36,710 nt of DNA, from NCBI GenBank assembly GCA_964592255.1, contig CAZQCI010000008.1, positions 1 to 36,710 of the forward strand. Reading direction: 5' to 3'. This document shows, piece by piece, positions 14,129 to 24,584 of the stretch. This DNA comes from CAZQCI01 sp964592255 (GTDB taxonomy: Bacteria > UBA10199 > SBBF01). The position numbers and the translations under genes are program-made. Each line of letters begins with the position of its first letter. Within the stretch, counting starts at the first letter, position 1. Below the pieces are notes generated by a model. The model was not told the DNA's origin. It worked only from the letters and a program-made list of their open reading frames with translations, and searched no databases.

Positions 14129-17100
14129 ATGCTCTTAAAAATCAAAAAAATTCTTAACTTAATTTTAGGTCAACTTTCTTGGAACCCTCCTCATTGGATA
14201 GCCAAACCCATCCGATTCCTAACAAAAAAGATTTCCTCTTTTAAGAAAAAAAACCCGCGCCCTTTTTGGTTCATGCTTTTGGGGAGTATTCTATTGGCCA
14301 CACTCATCTACCCAACTCTTATTTGGTACCGCCATCGTCCCCAACCGGTATGGACCCAAGTAAGCCTGGCAAACCCCACAATTTCCAGTATAACAAGTTA
14401 TGGAATTATCCCTTCGTCTCTCTTTATCAGATTTAATGGATCTGCGGCTCAATTAACGGACATAGGCCAATCTCCAGGAGATAAAGTCAGCCTCTCCCCC
14501 GCTATAGAAGGAAGCTGGAAATGGACCAGCGATCGAGTTCTTCAATTCACCCCCAAAGCAGACTGGCCTGCAAACCAAGAGTATAAAGTTTCTTTCAAAA
14601 AAAATCTTTTTCCGCCGCAAATTCATTTAAAAGAATACGACTATTCCTTTCGGTCCCCCGATTTTACGGCAAAAATAACCCATATCTACTTTTACCAAGA
14701 CCCTGTTGATCCCCAAAAAAAACAAATCGTAGCGAGCATCAACTTTACCCATCCTATTCTCCCGGCCGATTTTGAATCGCATGTTCAACTTCAAGAAATA
14801 ACTAGTAAAGAAGATGATTCTGCACCGCCTTTAAAAATAACTGTCACGTACGATCCCCACTTCCGTAATGCCTACATTACTTCCGAAATCATCACACCAA
14901 CCGCAAAAGAACGTTTTGCAAAACTGGTCATTACTAAAGGGCTACACCCGCAAGACAATGCGTCAGCCGTCAGCAAAGTAGAAACAACGGTCTCCGTCAA
15001 TATTCCCAGCATCTCTACTTTTTTTTCTGTTAATGATGTTGAATCCTCCATCGCAAAAGATGACGAAACCCAAAAACTTCAACAAATTTTAGTGATTGCG
15101 ACCAAAGATAAAATCGCTCAAAAAGAATTAGCCAAACATCTTGTAGTTTATCTATTACCCAAGGATAAACCAGCCACCGAAGAAGAAGCCGAAAAAGATT
15201 ATAAATGGGAAAGTGCCAGTGAAGTAACTCCTGAAATTTTATCGGCCTCCCAAGAAATTAAGCTCACTCCCATCTCTTCTGAAACTGACGGTTCTTTTAC
15301 TCAAAGTTTTTCTTATCAACAACCGGAAGGACGTTTTCTGTATGTCACTGTAGTCAAAGGAGCTAAATCTTTTGGTGGCTATGTTTTAAGTGATGATGCC
15401 AATTTTATTGTTCCTACAGCTACTTATCCACGTGAAGTGAGCTTGCTCTATCAAGGGTCACTCTTATCTCTATCGGGGGAAAGAAAATTGCCGTACTTAG
15501 TCCGGGGGGTCAAAGATGTAAAACTCAATTTTTATCGGGTTCGACCGGAAGAAATTAATCATCTAGTCAGCATGACAGACAACAACTCCTCTTTCTCCGA
15601 TCCTTCTTTTTCGAGCTACCGTTTTAACGAAGAAAATATTTCGGAACTCAGCACAGAAATTCAAAGTTTCGACAATACAGACCCAAGTGTTATTCATTAC
15701 GGCGTCATCGATTTTGGAAAACATGTTCAATCTCAAAAAGGTCTTTTTCTGATGGATGTGGGAGAATTAAATGGGCAAAGCGTGCCATCTATTCAGGACC
15801 GCCGACTCATTTTGGTCACCGATTTAGGACTCATCATCAAAGACACGGCAGACGGAACACACACTGTCTTCGTTACATCCCTCAGTACAGGAAAACCAGT
15901 TGAAGGCGTTGTAGTGGAAGTGATGGGCAAGAATGGACTGCCACTACTATCTTCCAGAACTGATGCATCAGGCAAAGCCGTCTTAAACGATTTTTCCACA
16001 TTTAAAAACGAACAAACCCCAGTCGCCTATATTGCCAAAAAAGGGAATGACCTCGCTTTTTTCAGAATCAACCACCAAAAGCAACATGTGAACTACTACA
16101 ATTTCGATAATGGAGGGCTGCATCTTTGGGGAAAAACAACCTTAATGGCCTCCTTATTCACCGACCGAGATATTTATCGCCCTGGGGAAAAAATGGTGGG
16201 TGGGGTTCTCGTACGCCGATCCGATTGGACCCAAAGTGAAAGTATTCCTCTCTCCGTAATCATTACCAATCCCAATGGACGACAAGTCAGTGAACAAAAA
16301 ATTCAACTGCCTGATTCCGGATTTTTTGAAACTAGCTATCAAACTTCTGATGAAAACCCCACAGGTACTTATACCTGGGAAGTCCGCCTTCCTGGAACAA
16401 ACAAAGAAGATGGATCCGAACCCATTGGTTCGGGCACGTTCCGTGTGGAAGACTTTGTGCCAGACAACATGAAAATCAAAAGTCGTCTGTCAGTGGATAT
16501 AGCGGAAGATTTTTTAGGATGGATTTCTCCAAAAGATCTTAAAGGACTAGTACAACTGGATAATCTGTATGGCACAGCCGCCAGCGATCGACGTGTCACT
16601 GGGGCACTGAGTTTAACCCCTGTTTACCCTCATTTCACATCCTATGACGATTATACATTCTATAACCCTCTTGTTTTACAAAACGAAACTCTTCTCGATT
16701 TAGTCCCTGATGTCACCGATGAAAAAGGGGCTGCCTCTTTCGATTTTGATTTAAGAGACGAACACCTCGCTACTTATCGCCTTAGTTTTATCGCCAAAGG
16801 TTTTTCCAGCGATTCAGGACGGTCCGTCACAGCCATCAGCCAAGCCCTTGTATCGCCTTTAGAATGGATGATCGGTTACAAAGACGACGGGGACAACCTC
16901 ATCACTCGCGGCAGCACACACAGCATCAATTTTATTGCGGTTAATCCTCAGTTACAAAAAATTGATCTCAGCAGCCTGACCATGCGGATCGTGGAGAAAA
17001 AATATATTTCCACCTTAGTCAAAAACGACGATGGCACCTATCACTACAAGTCACTTCTCAAAGAAGAAGAATTGTCACAAAAAGATTTCTCCATTTCAAA

Positions 17101-19942
17101 AGACGGGAGCTCTTTTACCTTACCCACGGACCAACCAGGGAAATTTATCATTCGTTTGTTTAAAGAAGACTCAAAAGTTGCTGAACTTTATTTTTCGGTC
17201 GCTTCCGATGCCAATTTAACGCGCTCTCTGGATAAAAATGCGGAACTCATAGTTTCACTCAATCAAAAAAGCTATAACCCCGGGGATGACATCGAAATTT
17301 CTATCAGTGCGCCTTACGTGGGATCGGGCCTCATCACCATCGAGCGTGATAAAGTCTATGCCAGCCAATGGTTTACAGCTACAACCACTCACTCCGTTCA
17401 AAAAATTAAACTCCCCGCCGATTTTAACGGTAACGGTTACATTAACGTCATGATGGCTCGTTCAAAAAATTCGGATCAAATTTTTATGAACCCGTTCTCC
17501 TATGCACTGGCTCCTTTTTCGATGAATTTAGAAAAAAGAAAATTAGCCATTGACCTTAACGTGCCGCAGCTCATCAAGCCAGGAGAGACACTCCCCATTC
17601 GCTATAAGACAAGTCGTCCATCCCACATTGTTATTTATGCCGTCGATGAAGGGATTCTTAATTATGCGGGTTACGTTCTTCCCAACCCTCTGTCGTTTTT
17701 CTATACCAAACGTGCGTTGGAAGTGGAGACGTATCAAAACCTGGATTTAATTTTACCGGAATACTCCCAATTTAAAAATACTGCAGCTCCCGGCGGGGAT
17801 GGTGATGTAGAAAAAAACGCCGTCAATCCCTTTAAGCGCAAGGGAGAGCCACCCGTCGTCTATTGGTCGGGCATTATTGACGCCGATGCTACGGAAAAAG
17901 AATTATCTTTCACTGCCCCCGATTATTTCAATGGTAGTCTCAGAATCATGGCCGTGGCTATGGATGATCAAGGTATCGGCACCCAGGAAAAAATCACAAA
18001 AGTACGTGGTCCTTTAGTATTAACCGCCAACACACCTCTTTTCGTCACCCCAGGAGATGTTTTTGAAGTCGGCCTAACAATCGCTAACAACGTCAAAGGT
18101 TCTGGAACGAATGCCGAAGTTTCCGTATCCGTTTCCCCTTCCAACGGTTTAAAAATGGAAGGCGAAACACAAACGAAAATTGTCATTCCAGAAAACACGG
18201 AAAAATTTGTCACTTTTAAAGCCAAGGCGGAAGATATTTTGGGGGAAACCCATCTAAACTTCACAGCAACACAAGGAGAGGCTCATGTGGAGCGGCACGC
18301 TTCCTTAAGCATTCGTCCGGCTTCCGTATATCAAACCACGTTGACTCATGGTTATCTTAAGTCCGGCAAAAAAACGGTGGAACTGACACGAAAAATTTAT
18401 GCCGAAAAATCAATTCTCAAAGCGGTTGTTTCCCCTCTGCCTTTAAGCTTTGCTTATGGTTTGGCTCAGTATTTGGAAAAATATCCTTATGGCTGTACGG
18501 AACAACTCATCAGCCAAGCTTTTCCCGCCCTCTTCTTAAAAAGCCACCCTGAATTAGAAAACGAACCAGGAGCGGCTGAAAAAACTCTAATGCGTATCAT
18601 CGAAAAATTAAAAACACGCCAAGAGAATGGTGGCTTCTTTGGAATCTGGCATGCAGGATCAAATCAAAATGTGGAATATGAGAGCGATGAAGAAAATACC
18701 GAAGATGAAGAAGACACTGAAAATAGTCAGCCCATTATCACAGCTAGCTCCACTTCACAGTTTCTTACCTTGTATGCTCTGCATTTCTTTCTAGACGCAC
18801 GCGAACAAGGAGTGATCATTCCCGATGGTTTATTCGACAACACATTAGAAGCTGTTAAAAAAATCGTGCAGCAAACACCAGAAAACCAAGCCGCAGCACG
18901 GCTTTATTCCTACGCTGCTTATTTGTTAACACGCAATGGCATGGTCACCTCTAATTATATCGCCAACATCCGCAACTATCTCGAAAACAGCGATGAAGAA
19001 TGGAACAGCACACTCACCGGAGCTTATCTGGCTGCCACTTATCAGTTGTTAAAACAAGATAAAGAAGCCTCTCAATTATTGTCCGCTTACTCTATGGGTA
19101 AAGATAAATTAGCAGACGATTATTTTTTGAGTTCCACCATCAGTGACGCACAATATTTTTATATTTTGTCACGCCATTTCCCTCAAAAAATTGCTTCAGT
19201 TAAAACAGAAACCTTACTCGCTTTAGTTGATCCTTTAATGCAAAACCATTTTAACACTCTTTCTTCTTCCTACCTTTTGATGGCGTTACAAGCGTATGCC
19301 GATAAAGTCAGTGTCCCTTCGGCCGATTCCATAAGTGTGACCGCCACTCTTAAAGGCAAAGAAACCTCCTTGGAATTGAAGGGGCATTGGATCCAAACAG
19401 CTTCCTTCCCCTTGGAATCGGAAAAACTAACTTTTGCAGCTAAAAATAATACGCCTCTTTTTTACCAAGTGGTGGAATCTGGTTTTGATCAAAAGTTCTC
19501 AAAAACAATCGTGACTGACGGCATCGAAATTTTGCGGCAATATCAAAATAACAAAGGAGAAAGTCTCACCTCCACTTCCTTAGGAGAAGAGATTTCAGTC
19601 AAGCTAACTCTGCGTTCTACAGATGGTCAAGCCCACCCCAACGTTGCCGTCATCGATTTATTGCCCGCAGGATTTGAACTCAGTGAGCCGCAACTCATTA
19701 TTCAAGGAGAAAATGGAATTTCAGGATCTACTGCATGGTCCATCGATAACAGCCATGTACGCGAAGACCGTGTCTTATTGTTTGGAGAGGTGGATGAAAC
19801 AGCCAAGGAATTTGTCTACCACATCCATTCGGTCAATCAAGGCGTCTATCAAATTCCTCCCGCGGTGGCGGAAGGCATGTATGATTTAGACATAAAAGCC
19901 ATGACGGCCGCAAATACCTTAACAGTTACATCTCCGGAATGA
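14129..19942 (+). CDS. Bacterial alpha-2-macroglobulin with intact thioester
   Basis: A 1937-residue protease trap in the periplasm, thought to protect the cell when the envelope is breached. The N-terminus has about 45 basic residues and one membrane segment (about 46-66) rather than a lipobox, unlike E. coli YfhM. Macroglobulin-type beta domains fill the first ~1250 residues (FTDRDIYRPGEKM near 680, FSYALAPF, the alpha-2-macroglobulin domain SGIIDADATEKELSFTAPDYF near 1250), followed by the helical thioester domain with YGCTEQ: Cys1456 and Gln1459 form the thioester. An acidic low-complexity insert (ESDEENTEDEEDTEN) lies near 1515-1530. It overlaps pbpC by 4 nt. No clear ribosome binding site; a later start (Met49) would also keep the anchor. 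Confidence 0.93.
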   Translation: MLLKIKKILNLILGQLSWNPPHWIAKPIRFLTKKISSFKKKNPRPFWFMLLGSILLATLIYPTLIWYRHRPQPVWTQVSLANPTISSITSYGIIPSSLFIRFNGSAAQLTDIGQSPGDKVSLSPAIEGSWKWTSDRVLQFTPKADWPANQEYKVSFKKNLFPPQIHLKEYDYSFRSPDFTAKITHIYFYQDPVDPQKKQIVASINFTHPILPADFESHVQLQEITSKEDDSAPPLKITVTYDPHFRNAYITSEIITPTAKERFAKLVITKGLHPQDNASAVSKVETTVSVNIPSISTFFSVNDVESSIAKDDETQKLQQILVIATKDKIAQKELAKHLVVYLLPKDKPATEEEAEKDYKWESASEVTPEILSASQEIKLTPISSETDGSFTQSFSYQQPEGRFLYVTVVKGAKSFGGYVLSDDANFIVPTATYPREVSLLYQGSLLSLSGERKLPYLVRGVKDVKLNFYRVRPEEINHLVSMTDNNSSFSDPSFSSYRFNEENISELSTEIQSFDNTDPSVIHYGVIDFGKHVQSQKGLFLMDVGELNGQSVPSIQDRRLILVTDLGLIIKDTADGTHTVFVTSLSTGKPVEGVVVEVMGKNGLPLLSSRTDASGKAVLNDFSTFKNEQTPVAYIAKKGNDLAFFRINHQKQHVNYYNFDNGGLHLWGKTTLMASLFTDRDIYRPGEKMVGGVLVRRSDWTQSESIPLSVIITNPNGRQVSEQKIQLPDSGFFETSYQTSDENPTGTYTWEVRLPGTNKEDGSEPIGSGTFRVEDFVPDNMKIKSRLSVDIAEDFLGWISPKDLKGLVQLDNLYGTAASDRRVTGALSLTPVYPHFTSYDDYTFYNPLVLQNETLLDLVPDVTDEKGAASFDFDLRDEHLATYRLSFIAKGFSSDSGRSVTAISQALVSPLEWMIGYKDDGDNLITRGSTHSINFIAVNPQLQKIDLSSLTMRIVEKKYISTLVKNDDGTYHYKSLLKEEELSQKDFSISKDGSSFTLPTDQPGKFIIRLFKEDSKVAELYFSVASDANLTRSLDKNAELIVSLNQKSYNPGDDIEISISAPYVGSGLITIERDKVYASQWFTATTTHSVQKIKLPADFNGNGYINVMMARSKNSDQIFMNPFSYALAPFSMNLEKRKLAIDLNVPQLIKPGETLPIRYKTSRPSHIVIYAVDEGILNYAGYVLPNPLSFFYTKRALEVETYQNLDLILPEYSQFKNTAAPGGDGDVEKNAVNPFKRKGEPPVVYWSGIIDADATEKELSFTAPDYFNGSLRIMAVAMDDQGIGTQEKITKVRGPLVLTANTPLFVTPGDVFEVGLTIANNVKGSGTNAEVSVSVSPSNGLKMEGETQTKIVIPENTEKFVTFKAKAEDILGETHLNFTATQGEAHVERHASLSIRPASVYQTTLTHGYLKSGKKTVELTRKIYAEKSILKAVVSPLPLSFAYGLAQYLEKYPYGCTEQLISQAFPALFLKSHPELENEPGAAEKTLMRIIEKLKTRQENGGFFGIWHAGSNQNVEYESDEENTEDEEDTENSQPIITASSTSQFLTLYALHFFLDAREQGVIIPDGLFDNTLEAVKKIVQQTPENQAAARLYSYAAYLLTRNGMVTSNYIANIRNYLENSDEEWNSTLTGAYLAATYQLLKQDKEASQLLSAYSMGKDKLADDYFLSSTISDAQYFYILSRHFPQKIASVKTETLLALVDPLMQNHFNTLSSSYLLMALQAYADKVSVPSADSISVTATLKGKETSLELKGHWIQTASFPLESEKLTFAAKNNTPLFYQVVESGFDQKFSKTIVTDGIEILRQYQNNKGESLTSTSLGEEISVKLTLRSTDGQAHPNVAVIDLLPAGFELSEPQLIIQGENGISGSTAWSIDNSHVREDRVLLFGEVDETAKEFVYHIHSVNQGVYQIPPAVAEGMYDLDIKAMTAANTLTVTSPE

Positions 19943-22257
19943 AAAAAACAGCGGCGTACTTCTTAGCACTTCCAAGTATCCTCTTGCTGTGGTGGGTTCT
20001 TTTGCCAAAACCACCCCTGATGGAACCCGTATCCTCTTCGCAGGCTTTTTATGACGACAATCAAAACTTACTGCGCCTCACCTTATCGACAGATCAAAAA
20101 TATCGCCTCATTCTCCCTTTAAATGAAATAGCGCCTTTACTGATTGAAACCACTTTGCTTAAAGAAGACCAAACCTTCCGTTGGCATTTGGGCTTTAATC
20201 CATGGACCTTGGTCAAAGGGTTTTGGAACACCTACATCATTGGAAGACAACGTTCAGGAGGTTCCACGCTGACCATGCAAGTGGCCCGACTACGTTACCA
20301 AATCAATTCCCAAACTTTATCGGGCAAACTAAAACAAATTTTTAAAGCGATAGAATTAGAACGCCATTACAGTAAAAATGACATTCTTGCGGCTTATTTT
20401 AACTTAGCCCCTTACGGCGGAAATATTGAGGGTGCCGGGGCGGCCTCCCTTATTTATTTCAAAAAGCCCGCACGCAATCTTAACCTGGTAGAAGCCTTAA
20501 CTTTAGCTTCCATTCCTCAAAGTCCTTCCCTACGCTCGCCTGAAAAAGGCAGCCAAGAAGAAAAAAGATTGGCAGAGGCCCGTAAATCTTTATTCCGTTT
20601 ATGGTGTCATTTTCATCCCAAAGATAAAACTCAAGATAATTTAATTGCCCTCCCCTTATCGTTTGCGTCCATCAAAGAGCTACCCTTTGAAGCACCTCAT
20701 TTTGTCGATGAATTAGTTCAGAAAGAAAAAAATAAATCGGAAAAAGAAACCCGCATTTTCACAACGCTCAACTTAAAATGGCAACATATGTTAGAAGAGC
20801 AACTTACCAACTACGTGCGCTTAAAAAAAAACAGCGGCATTAAAAATGCCGCGGCTCTTTTGGTGGATACCCAGAGTATGAAAATCAAAGCGGCGGTGGG
20901 TTCAGCGGATTTTTTTGATGCGGCCATTCAAGGTCAAGTCAACGGCTACCGGGCCAAGCGTTCTCCAGGATCTTCATTAAAACCATTTGTTTACGGGCTG
21001 GCTTTTGACCAAGGGCTTATTCATCCTTTATCTCTTATCAAAGATACTCCCACCAGCTTTGGAGAATACGATCCTGAAAATTTTGACAAAAATTTTAAAG
21101 GCCCTATGACCGCCCGGGACGCGCTTATCAACAGCCGCAATATTCCAGCGGTGGTTTTAACTAAAGAATTAAAGCAACCGAGCCTTTATGAATTTTTAAA
21201 ATCCGCTTCCGTACCTTTACCTAAAAATGAAGCGGCTTATGGGCTGACTCTCGCCTTAGGTGGAGCCGAAGTAACCATGGAAGACCTAGCAACTCTTTAT
21301 GCTATTTTAGCCAATGGAGGACGCTTTTATCCTTTGCGTAAATTAATCAGTGACCCCTCTCCCCATCAAGGGCTACCACTGTTAAGCCCAGAGGCCAGTT
21401 TCATGGTATTGGATATTTTAAAAGATACGCCTCTGCCGAATTATTTGTATTCTCATCACAACATGCCTCTTTATTGGAAAACTGGCACTTCCTTCGCCTT
21501 CCGTGACGCATGGACTACGGGAATTATAGGCCCTTATGTTTTATGCGTTTGGGTGGGTAATTTTGACTCAACAAGCAACAACGCTTTCGTTGGACGAAAA
21601 GCCGCCACTCCTCTTTTTCTTCATATTGCTGAAAATATCATGCAGGGTTTGACGCACTCTCTTCCTCTTCATGATGCGTCAAAACTTAATTTGAAAAAAG
21701 TGGACGTATGCGCAGTCTCTGGAAAAATTCCTAATCCATCTTGTCCACACACAATCAGTACATGGTTCGTTCCAGGAAAATCACCCATTTCTGTTTGCGA
21801 TATTCATCGTCGCATTGCCATCGATAAAAAAACGAGGCTGCGGGCTTGTGCCAACCAGCCCAAAACTGAAACAGATGAGGATGTTTTCGAATTTTGGCCT
21901 TCCGATCTCCTTCATTTATTCAGCATCGCGGGTATTCATCGTAAAACAGCGCCATCGTATCCAACTTCATGCCATGAAGAAAACGGACAAGCTCAAGCCC
22001 CCCTCATCACATCACCTCAAAAAAATATAACTTACACGGTGCGCACCACACAAACAGATGAAAAAATTCCACTGCAAGCTATCTGTGATCCGGATGTTTC
22101 TTCCATTTATTGGTTTAGGGATGAGACTTTTTTAGGATCTACCTCTCCACAAACCCCTTTCTTTTGGACACCGCGGGTGGGAACAGGGACCATCAGAGCT
22201 GTGGATGACAAAGGCCGAAGTAGCGCACAGACCATTACCGTCAACGCTGTTGACTAA
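19939..22257 (+). CDS. pbpC: Penicillin-binding protein 1C (bifunctional)
   Basis: A bifunctional glycosyltransferase/transpeptidase of 772 residues anchored by an N-terminal membrane helix (about 6-22). The GT51 domain has the catalytic KEDQTFRWH (Glu76) and RSGGSTLTMQVARL (105-118). The transpeptidase domain has S345-S-L-K348, SRN in the INSRNIPAV segment (the SxN site) and K514-T-G516. The C-terminus has the PBP1C-specific BiPBP_C beta domain (about 690-772). The gene pair with alpha-2-macroglobulin, overlapping ATGA, is the arrangement known from E. coli and many Proteobacteria, where the PBP is thought to repair the wall at breach points. Confidence 0.96.
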   Translation: MKKTAAYFLALPSILLLWWVLLPKPPLMEPVSSSQAFYDDNQNLLRLTLSTDQKYRLILPLNEIAPLLIETTLLKEDQTFRWHLGFNPWTLVKGFWNTYIIGRQRSGGSTLTMQVARLRYQINSQTLSGKLKQIFKAIELERHYSKNDILAAYFNLAPYGGNIEGAGAASLIYFKKPARNLNLVEALTLASIPQSPSLRSPEKGSQEEKRLAEARKSLFRLWCHFHPKDKTQDNLIALPLSFASIKELPFEAPHFVDELVQKEKNKSEKETRIFTTLNLKWQHMLEEQLTNYVRLKKNSGIKNAAALLVDTQSMKIKAAVGSADFFDAAIQGQVNGYRAKRSPGSSLKPFVYGLAFDQGLIHPLSLIKDTPTSFGEYDPENFDKNFKGPMTARDALINSRNIPAVVLTKELKQPSLYEFLKSASVPLPKNEAAYGLTLALGGAEVTMEDLATLYAILANGGRFYPLRKLISDPSPHQGLPLLSPEASFMVLDILKDTPLPNYLYSHHNMPLYWKTGTSFAFRDAWTTGIIGPYVLCVWVGNFDSTSNNAFVGRKAATPLFLHIAENIMQGLTHSLPLHDASKLNLKKVDVCAVSGKIPNPSCPHTISTWFVPGKSPISVCDIHRRIAIDKKTRLRACANQPKTETDEDVFEFWPSDLLHLFSIAGIHRKTAPSYPTSCHEENGQAQAPLITSPQKNITYTVRTTQTDEKIPLQAICDPDVSSIYWFRDETFLGSTSPQTPFFWTPRVGTGTIRAVDDKGRSSAQTITVNAVD

Positions 22258-22288
22258 CTCCTTGCCAAGGCTTACCAGCCTATGTTAG
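22254..22288 (+). other. Nested inverted repeats at the pbpC-gatC junction
   Basis: CTAAC (22254-22258, overlapping the pbpC stop) pairs with GTTAG (22284-22288); inside lie CCTTGCCAAGG and GGCTTACCAGCC. There is no T-run after them, so a terminator is unlikely. They may weaken read-through or fold near the gatC start. Confidence 0.3.
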
Positions 22289-22298
22289 CCCATGACCC

Positions 22299-22586
22299 AT
22301 GCTGACTAAAGAAGATGTTAAAAAAATTGCAGGCCTGGCCAAAATCAAACTCAACGAATCTGATTTGGAGCAGTACGCCACTCAATTGGGACAAATCTTG
22401 TCTTTTGTGGAAAAACTCGACAAACTCGATTTAAAAAATGTGGAACCCACCTCGCATGCTGTTAGTGTCACCAATGTTTTTCGAGAAGATGTTTCTGTTG
22501 TCTCAGAAGTAAATAAGAAAATTTTTGAACAAGCTCCTTCTGAAGAAGATCATTTGTTCAAAGTACCAAGGATTATCGGATCATGA
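22299..22586 (+). CDS. gatC: Glutamyl/aspartyl-tRNA amidotransferase subunit C
   Basis: The small 95-residue subunit that stabilises GatA and GatB in the complex amidating Glu-tRNA(Gln) and Asp-tRNA(Asn). It has the typical layout: EDVKKIAGLAKIKLNESDLEQYATQLGQILSFVEKLDKLDLKNVEPTSH is the family signature in pieces, followed by an FREDV segment and the C-terminal tail FKVPRIIGS. It overlaps gatA by 4 nt. Only a weak ribosome binding region precedes the ATG. Confidence 0.95.
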   Translation: MLTKEDVKKIAGLAKIKLNESDLEQYATQLGQILSFVEKLDKLDLKNVEPTSHAVSVTNVFREDVSVVSEVNKKIFEQAPSEEDHLFKVPRIIGS

Positions 22587-24040
22587 CTGAACTCGCCCAC
22601 TTAACCATTCATGAAGCGGCAGAAAAACTAAAGAAGAAAGAAATTTCTTCCGTAGAGCTAACGCGTGCCGTCTTGCAACGGATTGAAAAAATTGATCCAA
22701 AAGTGGAATCGTTTTTAACCGTCACACCAGATATAGCTTTAAAACAAGCCGAAGCCGCCGATGCCAAAATAGCTCAAGGCCATTACCATCCTCTGCTTGG
22801 TATCCCTTTAGCTCCTAAGGATATTTATTTAACTGAAGGAATCAAAACAACCTGCGCTTCTAAAATTTTAGAAAATTTTGTGGCCCCCTACGACAGCACA
22901 GTCATTCGAAAACTAAAAGAAGTCGGCATGGTGATTGTAGGAAAAGTGAACATGGACGAATTTGCCATGGGTTCATCTACGGAAAATTCCCATTTTAAAA
23001 TCACGCGCAATCCTTGGGATTTAAATCGCGTACCGGGAGGATCATCGGGTGGTTCTTCCGCAGCGGTAGCGGCAGATTTATGTTTGGCCTCTCTCGGCAC
23101 CGATACCGGTGGATCGATCCGCCAGCCAGCGGCTTTTTGTAGTATCGTGGGCCTTAAACCCACTTATGGTCGAGTCAGCCGTTATGGCGTGATTGCCTTT
23201 GCTAGCTCCTTAGATCAAATGGGCCCCATGACAAAAGATGTGGAAGATGCGGCTTTATTGATGAACATCATGGCGGGGCATGACGAAAAAGATTCCACCT
23301 CCATCAATCGCTCGGTACCAAACTACGCTTTATCGTTAAATCAATCGGTTAAAGGATTAAAAATTGGCGTGCCTAAAGAATATTTTCCCAAAGAGTTGGA
23401 TCCCGTCATCGCCACGGCGGTAAAAAATGCTTTAAAAGAATATGAAAAATTAGGTGCTGAGATTGTAGAAATATCATTGCCTGCTTCGGAAGCCGCCATT
23501 GCAGCCTATTATATTATTGCTCCAGCGGAAGCGAGTTCCAACCTGGCACGTTACGATGGCGTCCGTTTTGGATACCGCGCCGACTGCAAAACTCTGGAAG
23601 AACTCTACACTCATACAAAAACTCAAGGTTTTGGTCGTGAAGTAACCCGGCGTATTATGCTAGGCACTTACGTGTTATCGGCAGGGTATTACGATGCCTA
23701 CTATCGTAAAGCGCAAAAAGCGCGCACGGTTATTCTCAATGATTTTCAAAATGCTTTTAAAAAATGTGATGTCATTGCCTCGCCAGTGACACCCACCACC
23801 GCTTTTAAAATTGGCGAAAAAACCAATGACCCGGTTCAAATGTATTTATCGGATATTTTCACCATCCCGGTAAACTTAGCGGGGCTGCCTGGCATGAGCC
23901 TCCCATGCGGGTTCGATCAAACCAACCTGCCCATCGGTTTACAACTCATCGGAAAACCCTTTGATGAAGAAACACTTTTTAAAGCAGCCCATGCTTTTGA
24001 ACAAGCGACACCATGGCATAAGAAAAAACCAACTGTATGA
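22583..24040 (+). CDS. gatA: Glutamyl-tRNA(Gln) amidotransferase subunit A
   Basis: The glutaminase subunit of the tRNA-dependent amidotransferase; it releases ammonia from glutamine for GatB. The Ser-cisSer-Lys triad of the amidase-signature family is complete: Lys79 (GIPLAPKD), Ser154 (PGGSSGGSS) and Ser178 (DTGGSIRQPAA). Length is 485 residues, as usual. gatC and gatA are coupled by ATGA, and the next lipoprotein gene overlaps gatA in the same way. gatB is not in the window and must be elsewhere if the complex is functional. Confidence 0.97.
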   Translation: MTELAHLTIHEAAEKLKKKEISSVELTRAVLQRIEKIDPKVESFLTVTPDIALKQAEAADAKIAQGHYHPLLGIPLAPKDIYLTEGIKTTCASKILENFVAPYDSTVIRKLKEVGMVIVGKVNMDEFAMGSSTENSHFKITRNPWDLNRVPGGSSGGSSAAVAADLCLASLGTDTGGSIRQPAAFCSIVGLKPTYGRVSRYGVIAFASSLDQMGPMTKDVEDAALLMNIMAGHDEKDSTSINRSVPNYALSLNQSVKGLKIGVPKEYFPKELDPVIATAVKNALKEYEKLGAEIVEISLPASEAAIAAYYIIAPAEASSNLARYDGVRFGYRADCKTLEELYTHTKTQGFGREVTRRIMLGTYVLSAGYYDAYYRKAQKARTVILNDFQNAFKKCDVIASPVTPTTAFKIGEKTNDPVQMYLSDIFTIPVNLAGLPGMSLPCGFDQTNLPIGLQLIGKPFDEETLFKAAHAFEQATPWHKKKPTV

Positions 24041-24468
24041 AAAAATACATAGCTCTTGCTTTATTCTTATTATCCGCCTGTGCTTCCACCCCACCAATCG
24101 AAATGAATATTAACGATATTTGTCGTCTAGAAAATAACGGTAAAAAAATTACAACGGTTGGCTATATCACATCCCCCAATTGGATATTTTGTTCCAACAC
24201 ATCAGGCAGAATGGAGTGTGGAATGAATTTAACAGCCACTCCCAACGGAGAAAAAATAGCAACAGCTGACATTAAAGAAGGAAGTGGAAAAAATGCGGTG
24301 CGTAATCCAAAAAAATATAAACCTCTTCAATTTAAAGATGCACATGGTCAAACTTTTGGAGATGACACCCATGTCAAACTTACAGGAAAGCTGACCAGTA
24401 CAGAAGATTCCGTAAGCCACAACCCAATTTGTTACATTGAAGTATTTGAATTTGAGCAAACCCCTTGA
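24037..24468 (+). CDS. Putative lipoprotein, function unknown
   Basis: A 143-residue protein whose leader KKYIALALFLLSAC has a good lipobox (LSAC, Cys15). The mature part contains five further Cys residues (in NDICRLEN, WIFCSN, MECGMN and PICYIE) and alternating strands, suggesting an extracytoplasmic beta domain, perhaps disulfide-stabilised or OB-like. It starts within the gatA stop (ATGA) and so is translationally coupled to gatA, though a functional link is unlikely. I do not recognise the family. Confidence 0.75.
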   Translation: MKKYIALALFLLSACASTPPIEMNINDICRLENNGKKITTVGYITSPNWIFCSNTSGRMECGMNLTATPNGEKIATADIKEGSGKNAVRNPKKYKPLQFKDAHGQTFGDDTHVKLTGKLTSTEDSVSHNPICYIEVFEFEQTP

Positions 24469-24584
24469 TGGGTCATACTGATCCACTCAGTTGGCGGAGA
24501 ATCTCTTTAAAATAGACCCCTACCTAGGCACGGGGAACAATGATATTATTCTCAAACTGTATCACTCCCCATTACCTTCATAGC

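Noticed and set aside
18660..18740. Frameshift or foreign DNA in the macroglobulin gene, suggested by the acidic run
   Set aside because: The frame continues cleanly with thioester-domain sequence on both sides, so it is a low-complexity loop.
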